Assembly (NCBI GenBank): GCA_019314085.1
Contig: JAFCZZ010000079.1
Location: 1 to 17,421, forward strand
DNA from: Deltaproteobacteria bacterium
Lineage (GTDB): Bacteria; Desulfobacterota; Syntrophia; Syntrophales; UBA2210
Length of the DNA: 17,421 nucleotides
Reading direction: 5' to 3'
The notes under the pieces are model-generated. The model made no database searches. It saw only the letters and a list, made by a program, of their open reading frames with translations, and was not told the origin of the DNA. Each line of letters begins with the position of its first letter. The stretch's first letter is position 1. Positions 1 through 6,283 of this stretch are shown here, piece by piece. Made by a program: the position numbers and the translations under genes.

Positions 1-1
1 T

Positions 2-121
2 ACGGATATCGCGACGGAATTCATCAATATGATCACGGCGCAGAGAGCCTATCAGGCCAGCGCGAAGATCGTTACCGTAACGGACCAGATGATGGCCGAA
101 CTGATGAACATCAAGAGATAA
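2..121 (+). CDS. flgE: Flagellar hook protein FlgE-like, C-terminal end (5' truncated by window)
   Basis: Only the last 39 codons are present; the frame is open from base 2 and stops at TAA 119-121. The peptide contains ATEFINMITAQRAYQAS and ends VTDQMMAELMNIKR. This is the C-terminal helix shared by hook and rod proteins (family pattern roughly DLxxEFxxMIxxQRxFQAN...ITTxDEMLQELxxLKR), which forms the D0 coiled coil inside the axial structure. The NIKR ending and the motA gene next door favour FlgE, the extracellular hook subunit. FlgG-type rod proteins and FlgK share this helix, so the exact member is inferred. The next gene follows after a 262-base spacer with its own promoter, so this is probably the end of an upstream operon. 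Confidence 0.75.
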   Translation, partial: TDIATEFINMITAQRAYQASAKIVTVTDQMMAELMNIKR

Positions 122-127
122 ATGTCA

Positions 128-151
128 AATTTCTGACGACTCGTCAAAATT
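128..151. other. Inverted repeat just after flgE
   Basis: The arms AATTT(c)TGACGA (128-139) and TCGTCAAAATT (141-151) are complementary over 11 bp with one bulged C, around a single central C. With no usable loop it looks more like a protein-binding palindrome than an RNA hairpin. Its centre lies about 225 bases upstream of the sigma-54 -24 element, a distance at which enhancer-binding activators can act. Whether it is such a site is inference. Confidence 0.35.
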
Positions 152-210
152 CTTTTCCTGCTACGTGGGGCGGCCGGCACTTTGCGTCGCCCCCCCTCCT
201 CTCTCTTGTC

Positions 211-310
211 TCGTTCCCCGGGTTTCTGCTCCTCGATAGCGGTCGGGGAACGAAGCTCTCAGGGACCGCACGGCCCTGTCATGCCCGCTGAGAGCGGGAT
301 TTCTTCCCGC
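211..310. other. Nested inverted repeats in the flgE-motA spacer, including a terminator-like hairpin
   Basis: Several stems can form. TCGTTCCCCG (211-220) pairs with CGGGGAACGA (244-253), a perfect 10 bp. GCTCTCAG (255-262) pairs with CTGAGAGC (288-295). CAGGG (260-264) pairs with CCCTG (274-278). CCCGCT (284-289) pairs with AGCGGG (293-298) over a 3-base loop and is followed by ATTTCTT. GCGGGA (294-299) pairs with TCCCGC (305-310). The last three share bases and exclude one another. The 284-305 hairpin could terminate flgE transcription, though its T-tract is interrupted. The remaining structure has no assigned role. Confidence 0.45.
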
Positions 311-350
311 GTATGCGCCCCGGGTGCGCCTGTGACCTGACTGTGAATTT

Positions 351-367
351 TTGGCACATTCCTTGCT
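351..367 (+). promoter_or_regulatory. Sigma-54 (RpoN) promoter for motA
   Basis: TTGGCAC at 351-357 is followed by ATTCC and TTGCT at 363-367. The invariant GG (353-354) and GC (365-366) are exactly 10 bases apart, as sigma-54 -24/-12 elements require. The match to TGGCAC-N5-TTGC is complete. The expected start site is near 378, only about six bases before the motA ATG at 384, so the transcript would be nearly leaderless. Sigma-54 control of mid-class flagellar operons is usual in polar flagellates. Confidence 0.8.
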
Positions 368-383
368 CCTCCAAGAACCTGCC

Positions 384-1145
384 ATGGATATATCAACTAT
401 TTTAGGAATCATCTTCGGATTTGGGCTTGTGATCGCCGCTATGGCTTCAGGGGGTGGCCTGTCTGCGTTCGTCAATATGCCCTCCATTATGATTGTCCTG
501 GGTGGAACGATCGGTGCCGTGCTTATCAACTATCCCCTGGCGGATATACTCGGGGTGTCGAAGATAGCAAAGAATGTGTTTTTCCAGAAGGAGCTGAAGA
601 CGGATACGACCATCAAGACACTGGTTGAGATGTCGAGGATCGCCCGGCGTGACGGGATACTGGCCTTGGAGAACAAGCTGGAAGACATCAAGGATCCCTT
701 CTTTACCAAGGGGGTGATGCTGATGATAGATGGTGTCTAACCGGCCGCCCTGTCCAGGATTCTTCACACGGAGCTTGAATACGTTGAAGAGAGACACCGG
801 ATGGGGGCGGAGATATTCATGACCATGGGGAATTTCGCGCCGGCGATGGGGATGATGGGGACCCTGATCGGACTGGTGAAGATGCTGATGCAGATGGATG
901 ATCCGTCTGCCATAGGGCCGGCCATGGCCGTTGCGCTCCTGACGACCTTCTACGGCGTCATCCTGGCAAATCTGATTTTCCTGCCGGCCGCGGGCAAGCT
1001 GAAGACGCGAAGCGCCGCTGAACTGACCGTGAAGGAGTTGATCATAAACGGCATCCTGTCCGTTCAGTCCGGCGACAACCCGAGAATATTGGAGGAAAAA
1101 CTTCACTCGTTTGTATCACCGGATGAGAGGAAAACCGCGTTCTAG
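384..1145 (+). pseudogene. motA: motA, flagellar stator proton/sodium channel subunit, interrupted by an in-frame stop
   Basis: MotA forms the inner-membrane stator pore with MotB and pushes on FliG. The start MDISTILGIIFGFGLVIAAM and the segment with SIMIVLGGTIGAVLINYP are typical TM1-TM2. The cytoplasmic loop has ARRDGILALE, carrying the conserved Arg/Glu region. The second half holds TM3-TM4 (GNFAPAMGMMGTLIGLV, then MAVALLTTFYGVILANLIF). Both halves are in one frame, split only by TAA at 738-740 (codon 119), where the family usually reads DGTDPE and here reads DGV-stop-PAA. Without the stop the product would be 253 residues, normal for MotA. The codon was most simply GAA. The start was placed at 384 by homology; an in-frame TTG at 351 would lie inside the promoter. 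No Shine-Dalgarno is visible. Confidence 0.85.
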
Positions 1146-1147
1146 AG

Positions 1148-1858
1148 ATGGAAGAGGAACCGAGAAAAAAAAGCCCGGAAGGAGAGCTCCCTGTTGCCGG
1201 ATGGCAGACGATATACTGCTCTCTTGCGCTGATCCTGGTTGCCTTCTTTGCCATGCTTGTCTCCTATTCAACCCTCACTGAGGAGAAGATATCGATCTTC
1301 AAAAAGGGACACGAGGTGATCGAGATGGGCGACAGGCCCGTCGGGGGTGAGGATATGCTGATGATTTCAGCGGATGGCCCGGGAGGTCTTGATGGAACGG
1401 TCGTAGTGGCCGTCAGATCTCTGGGGCGATACCTCAAGGATATCGGCTTGGGTAAATTTGTCCACCTGGAAGAGATCGAGAGGGGCTTTAAGGCCACCTT
1501 TGAAAGTCATGTGCTGTTTCCGTCGGGGGTGGCCGTGATCAATACAGAGGCGTACCCCAGCCTCGATGAGATGATAAAGATAGCGAAGAACGATATGTTT
1601 TCTGTACGGGTGGAGGGCCATGCGGACAATGTTCCGATACACACCCCCCGGTTTCCCTCGAACTGGGAGCTGTCAACGACCCGGGCGGTCAATGTCCTGC
1701 GGTATCTCCTTGATAAGGGGAACCTTCCCGCAGAAAAGTTGTCCGCGGTGGGCCTCGGCCAGTATCACCCCGTCGAATCGAATGATACCCCCGAAGCCAG
1801 ACAGAAAAACCGGAGGGTTGAATTCTATTTTGAACTGCCGGAAGGACAATCGGGTTAA
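1148..1858 (+). CDS. MotB-like OmpA-family protein lacking the channel aspartate
   Basis: This 236-residue protein has a short charged N-terminus, one membrane segment (residues about 19-42, WQTIYCSLALILVAFFAML) and a C-terminal OmpA/MotB peptidoglycan-binding domain from about residue 145 (GHADNVPI, FPSNWELSTTRAVNVLRYL, RQKNRRVEFYF). Aligned without gaps from the shared Trp to the FF pair, Ser25 stands where true MotB proteins carry the ion-binding Asp. The membrane segment has no acidic residue. It therefore probably cannot conduct ions and may act as a structural stator partner or cell-wall anchor. That role is inferred. It starts two bases after the motA stop and is followed within six bases by the second MotB, so the three form one transcription unit. 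Confidence 0.82.
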   Translation: MEEEPRKKSPEGELPVAGWQTIYCSLALILVAFFAMLVSYSTLTEEKISIFKKGHEVIEMGDRPVGGEDMLMISADGPGGLDGTVVVAVRSLGRYLKDIGLGKFVHLEEIERGFKATFESHVLFPSGVAVINTEAYPSLDEMIKIAKNDMFSVRVEGHADNVPIHTPRFPSNWELSTTRAVNVLRYLLDKGNLPAEKLSAVGLGQYHPVESNDTPEARQKNRRVEFYFELPEGQSG

Positions 1859-1863
1859 CCGTA

Positions 1864-2646
1864 ATGGCGATAGGACGAAAAAAACCGGAAGATCAGGGAG
1901 GGAAGTGGCTCTTAACCTTCAACGATATGGTAACGCTGCTGCTCACTTTCTTTGTCTTGATCCTTTCACTCTCAAAACTTGACGCCCCGAAGGTGATGAA
2001 GGCGACATATTCCATACGGGCCATATTCAATATGGCGGAACGTGGCGAGCAAGCGGACGTGCAGGTCTTTGCCCCCTTTGTTGTTCCCATGGGGAGCAGG
2101 GATCTGAAATTCGAGAGGGAAAAGAAGGAATTGGCCGAGCGTATCAACAAGGTGGCACAGGCGGTTGCAAAGACAATCGGAGGAGGTGCCGTTGTCGTCC
2201 CGGGGGAAGGATTGCTTTCCTGGAAGAGTATTATGGATGCACGGGTGGTAGAGGGAGGGGTCTCCGTCGCCTTGGGGGAGAAGCTGCTCTTCGAGACGGG
2301 AAACGCCGAGATTGAAGAGAGGAATCAGCCAGCCCTGAAGATCCTCTGCTCTATTCTTCAGGAAATCGACTGCCAGATACGGGTAGAGGGGAATACGGAT
2401 GAAGTTCCCATCAGTAACGAACAATTTCCGTCCAACTGGGAACTTTCAGTGGGACGGGCCGTCAGTGTTGTCAAATATTTTATCTCCGAAGGTTTCATTC
2501 CTCCGGAGAGGCTCTCCGCGGCGGGGTATGCGGACTCGAGACCGCGCTTTCCGGCTGTGAACGACCGAAACAGAGAGCTTAACAGGAGGGTAGAGGTCCT
2601 TTTGATGTTAAACAGGGATGAAGAAGGAGGGCGTGGTAATGGCTGA
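1864..2646 (+). CDS. motB: Flagellar motor stator protein MotB
   Basis: MotB anchors the stator to peptidoglycan and lines the ion channel with MotA. This 260-residue protein has a basic N-terminus, then FNDMVTLLLTFFVLILSLS, in which Asp21 is the conserved ion-binding residue of the single transmembrane helix. A periplasmic linker follows. The C-terminal OmpA-like domain (about residues 160-250) shows EGNTDEVPI, FPSNWELSVGRAVSVVKYF and ELNRRVEVLL. It is intact, unlike the motA upstream. No strong ribosome-binding site precedes the ATG, so translation may be coupled to the previous gene five bases away. Its end overlaps the start of fliL by eight bases. Confidence 0.9.
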   Translation: MAIGRKKPEDQGGKWLLTFNDMVTLLLTFFVLILSLSKLDAPKVMKATYSIRAIFNMAERGEQADVQVFAPFVVPMGSRDLKFEREKKELAERINKVAQAVAKTIGGGAVVVPGEGLLSWKSIMDARVVEGGVSVALGEKLLFETGNAEIEERNQPALKILCSILQEIDCQIRVEGNTDEVPISNEQFPSNWELSVGRAVSVVKYFISEGFIPPERLSAAGYADSRPRFPAVNDRNRELNRRVEVLLMLNRDEEGGRGNG

Positions 2647-3130
2647 AGAAGAAAAAGAAAAAGAACAGGAAGAACAAGAGGCGAAGAAAGGCAAGGGGTC
2701 CATCGTCAAGTGGATTATCGTGGCCGTTGCGGTAGTAGTCCTCGGGGCCGGAGGGTTCGCGGGATGGTATTACTATACCTCCGGTTCGGACAAGGAAGGC
2801 GGGGGACAGGATGAAGAGGTTGTCCAGACACCCGGCATCTGGTCCCTGGGTTCCTTGGTCGTTAATCTGATGGACGATAACGGTGAACGATACCTGAAGA
2901 CGACGATCCAGATCGAGGTATCCAGCCAGGAGTGTGTGGAGGAACTGGTTCTGCTGAAACCAAAGGTTGTGGACAGTATTCTGGTTCTCCTCTCATCCAA
3001 AAACTATAAAGAGATAGCGGGTTTTGAGGGAAAACAGGGTCTCAGAGACGAGATCGCCGTGCGTCTGAATCGGTATCTGGCAAAGGGAGAGGTCAGGAGA
3101 ATCTACTTTACCGAGTTTCTCATACAGTAG
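2639..3130 (+). CDS. fliL: Flagellar basal-body-associated protein FliL
   Basis: FliL is a single-pass inner-membrane protein that surrounds and stabilises the stator. The 163-residue product has a highly charged Glu/Lys cytoplasmic tail (residues 1-22), a transmembrane helix (about 24-46, IVKWIIVAVAVVVLGAGGF) and a periplasmic FliL domain. That domain includes the family's ending GLRDEIAVRLNRYL followed by RRIYFTEFLIQ. The ATG at 2639 was chosen over the in-frame ATG at 2618 because AAGGAGG (2624-2630) sits eight bases before it. The gene overlaps the end of motB by eight bases, indicating translational coupling. It is intact. A second FliL-domain gene lies at 13082. Confidence 0.92.
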   Translation: MAEEEKEKEQEEQEAKKGKGSIVKWIIVAVAVVVLGAGGFAGWYYYTSGSDKEGGGQDEEVVQTPGIWSLGSLVVNLMDDNGERYLKTTIQIEVSSQECVEELVLLKPKVVDSILVLLSSKNYKEIAGFEGKQGLRDEIAVRLNRYLAKGEVRRIYFTEFLIQ

Positions 3131-3198
3131 AGGAACCGGCTCCTGTGTTGCTGAATGTTCAACGAAAGTTGAAGAATTAATAGATCGAGAGGTTACAG

Positions 3199-4208
3199 AT
3201 GTCCCAGGTATTGTCACAGGAAGAGGTAGATGTGCTCTTAAAGGGGGTATCGGACGGTGAGATTGAGACGGAGCAGGAGAATGTACGCGATCCGTCAGGG
3301 GTCCAGCAATACGATCTAACCGGTCAGGATCGAGTCATAGATCAAAGGATGCCGACCCTGGAGATGGCAACCGAAAAATTCACCAGGATATTCAGGACAA
3401 CGCTTTCATCCCTGTTAAAGAAGATTGTTACTACAAGCGGCGTATCGGTGAGTGTGATCAAGTATGGGAACTTTATAAAAGCAATTCCGGTACCTGCAAG
3501 TCTTCATATCTTTCAGATGAAACCGCTGGGCGGCAGCGCAGTTCTGGTTATCGAGCCGCAGGTCGCCTTTACGCTGGTTGATCTCATCTTCGGAGGATCC
3601 GGACGGGAGGCATATAAGGTTGAGGGGAGGGATTTTACCCTCATAGAGAATAATCTCATAAAGAGGGTTGCATTGAGCGCCCTGTCCGATTTTGAAAAGG
3701 TATGGGAGGATATCATAGAGATTGAGACCGTCTATCAGCGGTCGGAGACCAATCCTCAATTTGCACAGATTGTGATGTCTTCCGATGTTGTCGTTGTGAT
3801 GCAGTTTGAGATCGACATGGGGTTTTCTTCGGGTGAAATGTCGTTTTGTATACCCTATTCGTCCATAGAACCGTTTAGGAACAAGCTGCAGGTTAACTAT
3901 CAGACAGAGACGCTTGAGGTTGACAAAAAATGGGCGGACAGGTTTGCCGAGAGGCTCCAAACGTCAAAGGTACAAAGGTAACCCTGAACGTTGAACTGGG
4001 GAAGGCGGAGCTGAGCGGACGGGAAGTTATCAACCTGAAGAGGGGGGACGTGATCCCCTTGGAGCAACATTACAGCAGCAGTCTGAATGTGTATGTGGAA
4101 GATGTTCTCAAGTTTAAGGGCCAGCCGGGGAGCTATAAGGGCAGCCAGGCGGTGGAGATAGTCGAATTTATTGAAGGGAAAGGGGTGCATTCACATGGGA
4201 CAGGATGA
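3199..4208 (+). pseudogene. fliM: fliM, flagellar switch protein, with a one-base frameshift near the C-terminal domain
   Basis: FliM is the C-ring switch protein that binds CheY-P and FliG. The first frame (3199-3981) gives 260 residues. It has the N-terminal CheY-binding type motif LSQEEVDVLLKG, and the middle domain with GGSGREAYKVEGRDFTLIE. It then ends at TAA 3979-3981. The C-terminal SpoA domain (VTLNVELGKAELSGREVINL, RGDVIPL, YKGSQAVEIVEFI) continues in another frame to TGA 4206-4208. One extra A in the AAA run at 3974-3976 would restore TSKVQKVTLNVELG and a 336-residue protein, normal for FliM. The missing base lies in a homopolymer, so a base-call error is possible. If real, the truncated FliM lacks the domain that packs with FliN. 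The ATG follows GAGAGG by seven bases. Confidence 0.87.
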
Positions 4209-4755
4209 GATGGAGGAAGAAGTAAAAGAGACGAAAGTGGAAGAAGAGGCTGGCGTGGACGGTGTCCAGGCCGAAGCGGAGGGGGAAACAAAAGAGCCGC
4301 AGGAAGATGGTGCGGCTGGCGCGGACGATGCCCAGGCCGAAGCGGCGGAGGCGGAGCAAGAGACACAGATGGATGAAGAGATCGGCTGGGACGATGTCCA
4401 GGAAGAAATGGTTGCAGGGGCAAACCCGCCCCCGGAGCGAGAAGTCAGCGGTGTCAGTTTCAAGGAGATGCAACCGAGTGAAGTGGGTGAGTCGCTGCTG
4501 GATATAGATTTTATCCTGGATATTCCCCTTACCGTATCTGTTGAACTGGGCAGGGGAAAGATGATGATAAGCGAACTGCTTAAATTGGGGCGAGGTTCGA
4601 TTGTTGAACTGACGAAACTTGCAGGAGAACCGATGGATGTCTTTGTCAATAACCGGTTGATTGCCATGGGTGAAGTGGTTGTGGCCAATGAGAAGTTCGG
4701 GATCAGGTTGACGGATGTTGTCCCCCACGCCGAGAGAATTGATAAGCTGAAATAG
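4195..4755 (+). CDS. fliN: Flagellar motor switch protein FliN with a repetitive acidic N-terminal extension
   Basis: FliN forms the base of the C-ring and helps target export substrates. Of 186 residues, the last 85 or so (about 103-182) are the SpoA domain: LDIDFILDIPLTVSVELGRG, then LLKLGRGSIVELTKLAGEP, DVFVNNRLIAMGEVVV and FGIRLTDVV. The first 100 residues are very acidic and low in complexity, with an imperfect repeat that returns as GVDGVQAEAE, GADDAQAEAA and GWDDVQEE. E. coli FliN is about 137 residues, so this is a long form, as is common outside enterics. The ATG at 4195 follows GGGAAAGGGG by nine bases and overlaps the end of the fliM reading frame by 14 bases. Confidence 0.9.
   Translation: MGQDEMEEEVKETKVEEEAGVDGVQAEAEGETKEPQEDGAAGADDAQAEAAEAEQETQMDEEIGWDDVQEEMVAGANPPPEREVSGVSFKEMQPSEVGESLLDIDFILDIPLTVSVELGRGKMMISELLKLGRGSIVELTKLAGEPMDVFVNNRLIAMGEVVVANEKFGIRLTDVVPHAERIDKLK
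4249..4402 (+). repeat. Imperfect in-frame repeat in the fliN 5' region
   Basis: A 34-base unit at 4249-4282 (beginning GCTGGCGTGGACGGTGTCC) recurs at 4315-4348 with about five mismatches, mostly transitions and mostly at third positions. A third, shorter copy lies at 4386-4402 (GGACGATGTCCAGG core). The first two copies are 66 bases (22 codons) apart, so the frame is kept. The encoded pattern is G-x-D-D/G-x-Q-A/E-E. Confidence 0.7.
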
Positions 4756-4770
4756 GTATCGGAAAAAACT

Positions 4771-5145
4771 ATGAATTCACCGGAACTGTTTTCTTCTCTT
4801 CTGAAAATCGGATCGGCCCTTGCCGTTACGGTGGGGGTCCTGATTGTGACCGCATACCTGTTCAAGAAGGCCACGAGAAGGGGAGGGGGAGAAGTCGATA
4901 ACAGGGAATTGATACGCATTTTGTCTTCTCGGTACCTGGGACCCAAAAGCAGCATCATGCTTGTTGATGTGTTGGGGCAGGTTATGGTGGTCGGCCTTTC
5001 GAGCGGCACGATATCTCTGCTCACGGAGATTATGGATCCCGAGGCACTGGAACACCTGAAGAATATCCGTGGGCAGAAAGGTAAAGGCGCCTCTTTTTCC
5101 GATTATTTAAAGGGTTATTTGAAGAGGCCACGCATTGATTCCTGA
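4771..5145 (+). CDS. fliO: Flagellar biosynthesis protein FliO
   Basis: FliO is a small membrane chaperone that helps assemble the FliP ring of the export gate. The 124-residue product has an N-terminal transmembrane helix (about 10-31, including GSALAVTVGVLIVTAYLF), a basic stretch, and a cytoplasmic domain. That domain contains SRYLGPKSSIMLVDVLGQVM and GLSSGTISLL, the usual FliO pattern (R-x-L-x-x-x-x-x-x-x-V-x-V-x-G). It lies between fliN and fliP, the conserved position. Its end is separated from the likely fliP ATG by 22 bases. It appears intact. Confidence 0.88.
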   Translation: MNSPELFSSLLKIGSALAVTVGVLIVTAYLFKKATRRGGGEVDNRELIRILSSRYLGPKSSIMLVDVLGQVMVVGLSSGTISLLTEIMDPEALEHLKNIRGQKGKGASFSDYLKGYLKRPRIDS

Positions 5146-5167
5146 CAGGTTAGAAAAAGACAAGAAT

Positions 5168-5909
5168 ATGAGCCGCTTGTTTGCGCCCGGGAGTCATGAA
5201 TCGGGACGTGCCTTCAGGAGATGGAAATATCTTGTCTTCGGCGCCCTGGTGCTCTCCGTGATTCTTCTCCTTGCGGCCTCTTCGTGGGGGGAACCATTCT
5301 CTATCCCTTCGATACAGCTGAATGTAGGAGATGGTACAGATGAACCCGGCAAGGTAGCGGTTGCTCTACAACTGCTGCTTCTCCTGACGGTACTCTCTCT
5401 TGCACCCGCAATACTGATAATGCTGACCTCGTTCACCCGGATTGTTGTTGTCCTCTCCCTTCTCAGGCATGCCCTGGGAACACAGCAGATGCCCGCAAAC
5501 CAGATTATCGTCGGCCTGGCTCTCTTCCTGACCTTCTTTATCATGACCCCCGTCTGGAATACGGTGAATTCACAGGCGCTGCAGCCGTATTTGCAGGAAG
5601 AGATATCGGCCGAGAAGGCCTTCGCACTGGGGAAGGGGGGAGAGACCCCGGAACCCCGATGAGATCAAGCTTCCCGTCCTGATACCCGCCTTTGTGATCA
5701 GTGAACTGAAGACGGCCTTTCAGATCGGGTTCATGATCTATCTGACCTTTTTGATACTGGAATTGGTCATTGCGAGTGTGCTGCTGTCAATGGGAATGAT
5801 GATGCTTCCACCTATCATGATAAGCCTGCCCTTCAAGCTTCTCCTCTTTGTGCTGGTCGACGGGTGGAATCTCATAGTCGGTTCACTGGTTCAAAGTTTT
5901 GGTTCGTAA
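5168..5909 (+). pseudogene. fliP: fliP, export-gate protein, with an internal deletion and frameshift
   Basis: FliP forms the core of the flagellar type III export gate. The first frame runs to TGA 5660-5662. It has a cleavable-type signal segment (KYLVFGALVLSVILLLAAS) and strong FliP motifs ([43 protein letters not shown]). The family then has a conserved stretch around PLREFMxxQTRE, which is absent here. After the G-run at 5635-5640 the homology resumes in a different frame as [18 protein letters not shown], then [12 protein letters not shown] and [19 protein letters not shown] sequence to TAA 5907-5909. By comparison with E. coli FliP about 26 residues are missing, with loss of frame. Either half alone should be nonfunctional. 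The ATG at 5168 was chosen by position; its ribosome-binding site is weak. Confidence 0.87.
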
Positions 5910-5918
5910 GGTAGAAAT

Positions 5919-5947
5919 TATTTTCTGCGTTTTTCCGGCAGAAAATA
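5919..5947 (+). other. Perfect hairpin between fliP and fliQ
   Basis: TATTTTCTGC (5919-5928) and GCAGAAAATA (5938-5947) are exact 10-bp inverted repeats around a 9-base loop GTTTTTCCG. No T-tract follows, so it is not a standard terminator. It could act as an mRNA processing or stability element, or an attenuator, between two gate genes whose protein amounts differ. That function is inferred. Confidence 0.6.
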
Positions 5948-5998
5948 CCTTCGTTGACGCACGTATTTCGTTTATCGGGGTTAGGAGGGGAGAAACAG

Positions 5999-6268
5999 AT
6001 GTCGATTGATCTGGTTATCGGGCTTATGGCGGAAGCCGTAAAGGTTACCTTGCTGCTTGCAGCCCCTATGCTCATCGTCGGTCTTGTCGTGGGCCTGATT
6101 GTCAGCATCTTTCAGGCGGTAACCCAGATTCAGGAAATGACGCTGACATTTGTCCCCAAGATAGTTGCCGTCATGGTGGCCCTTATCATAGCACTCCCCT
6201 GGATGCTCAATCTTATCGTTACGTATACCCAGAAACTCTTTCACACCATACCGATGTATATACGATAA
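5999..6268 (+). CDS. fliQ: Flagellar export-gate protein FliQ
   Basis: FliQ is a two-helix subunit around the FliP/FliR gate. The 89-residue product, normal for the family, has helix 1 (VTLLLAAPMLIVGLVVGLIV), the conserved SIFQAVTQIQEMTLTFVPK stretch, and helix 2 (VAVMVALIIALPWMLNLIV). The ATG at 5999 follows AGGAGG (5983-5988) by ten bases and gives the standard N-terminus; an in-frame upstream start at 5954 would add 15 residues with no family support. It lies 89 bases after the fliP frame, with a hairpin between, and 15 bases before fliR. Confidence 0.93.
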   Translation: MSIDLVIGLMAEAVKVTLLLAAPMLIVGLVVGLIVSIFQAVTQIQEMTLTFVPKIVAVMVALIIALPWMLNLIVTYTQKLFHTIPMYIR

Positions 6269-6283
6269 AGGGCCGGGGATCAG

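Noticed and set aside
738..740. TAA in motA as a recoded sense codon or alternative genetic code
   Set aside because: TAA clearly ends flgE, motB-like, fliQ, flhB and flhA in this window, so recoding is not supported.
447..1106. 219-codon open frame on the minus strand opposite motA
   Set aside because: Its composition (many His, Gln, Arg) is that of an antisense shadow. The plus-strand frame has clear MotA motifs.
2153..2168. TGGCAC...TTGC inside motB resembling a sigma-54 promoter
   Set aside because: GG and GC are separated by 11 bases rather than 10, and it lies in the middle of a coding region.
3137..3152. GG-N10-GC before fliM (CGGCTC...TTGCT)
   Set aside because: Spacing is right, but the -24 box matches only 4 of 6 positions, so it is too weak to call.
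4191..5024. 277-codon minus-strand open frame opposite fliN and fliO
   Set aside because: Very Ser/Pro/Thr-rich shadow of the acidic fliN repeat. fliN and fliO are well supported on the plus strand.
5694..5909. Separate small membrane protein starting at the GTG at 5694
   Set aside because: It is the C-terminal third of FliP and has no ribosome-binding site; described as part of broken fliP.
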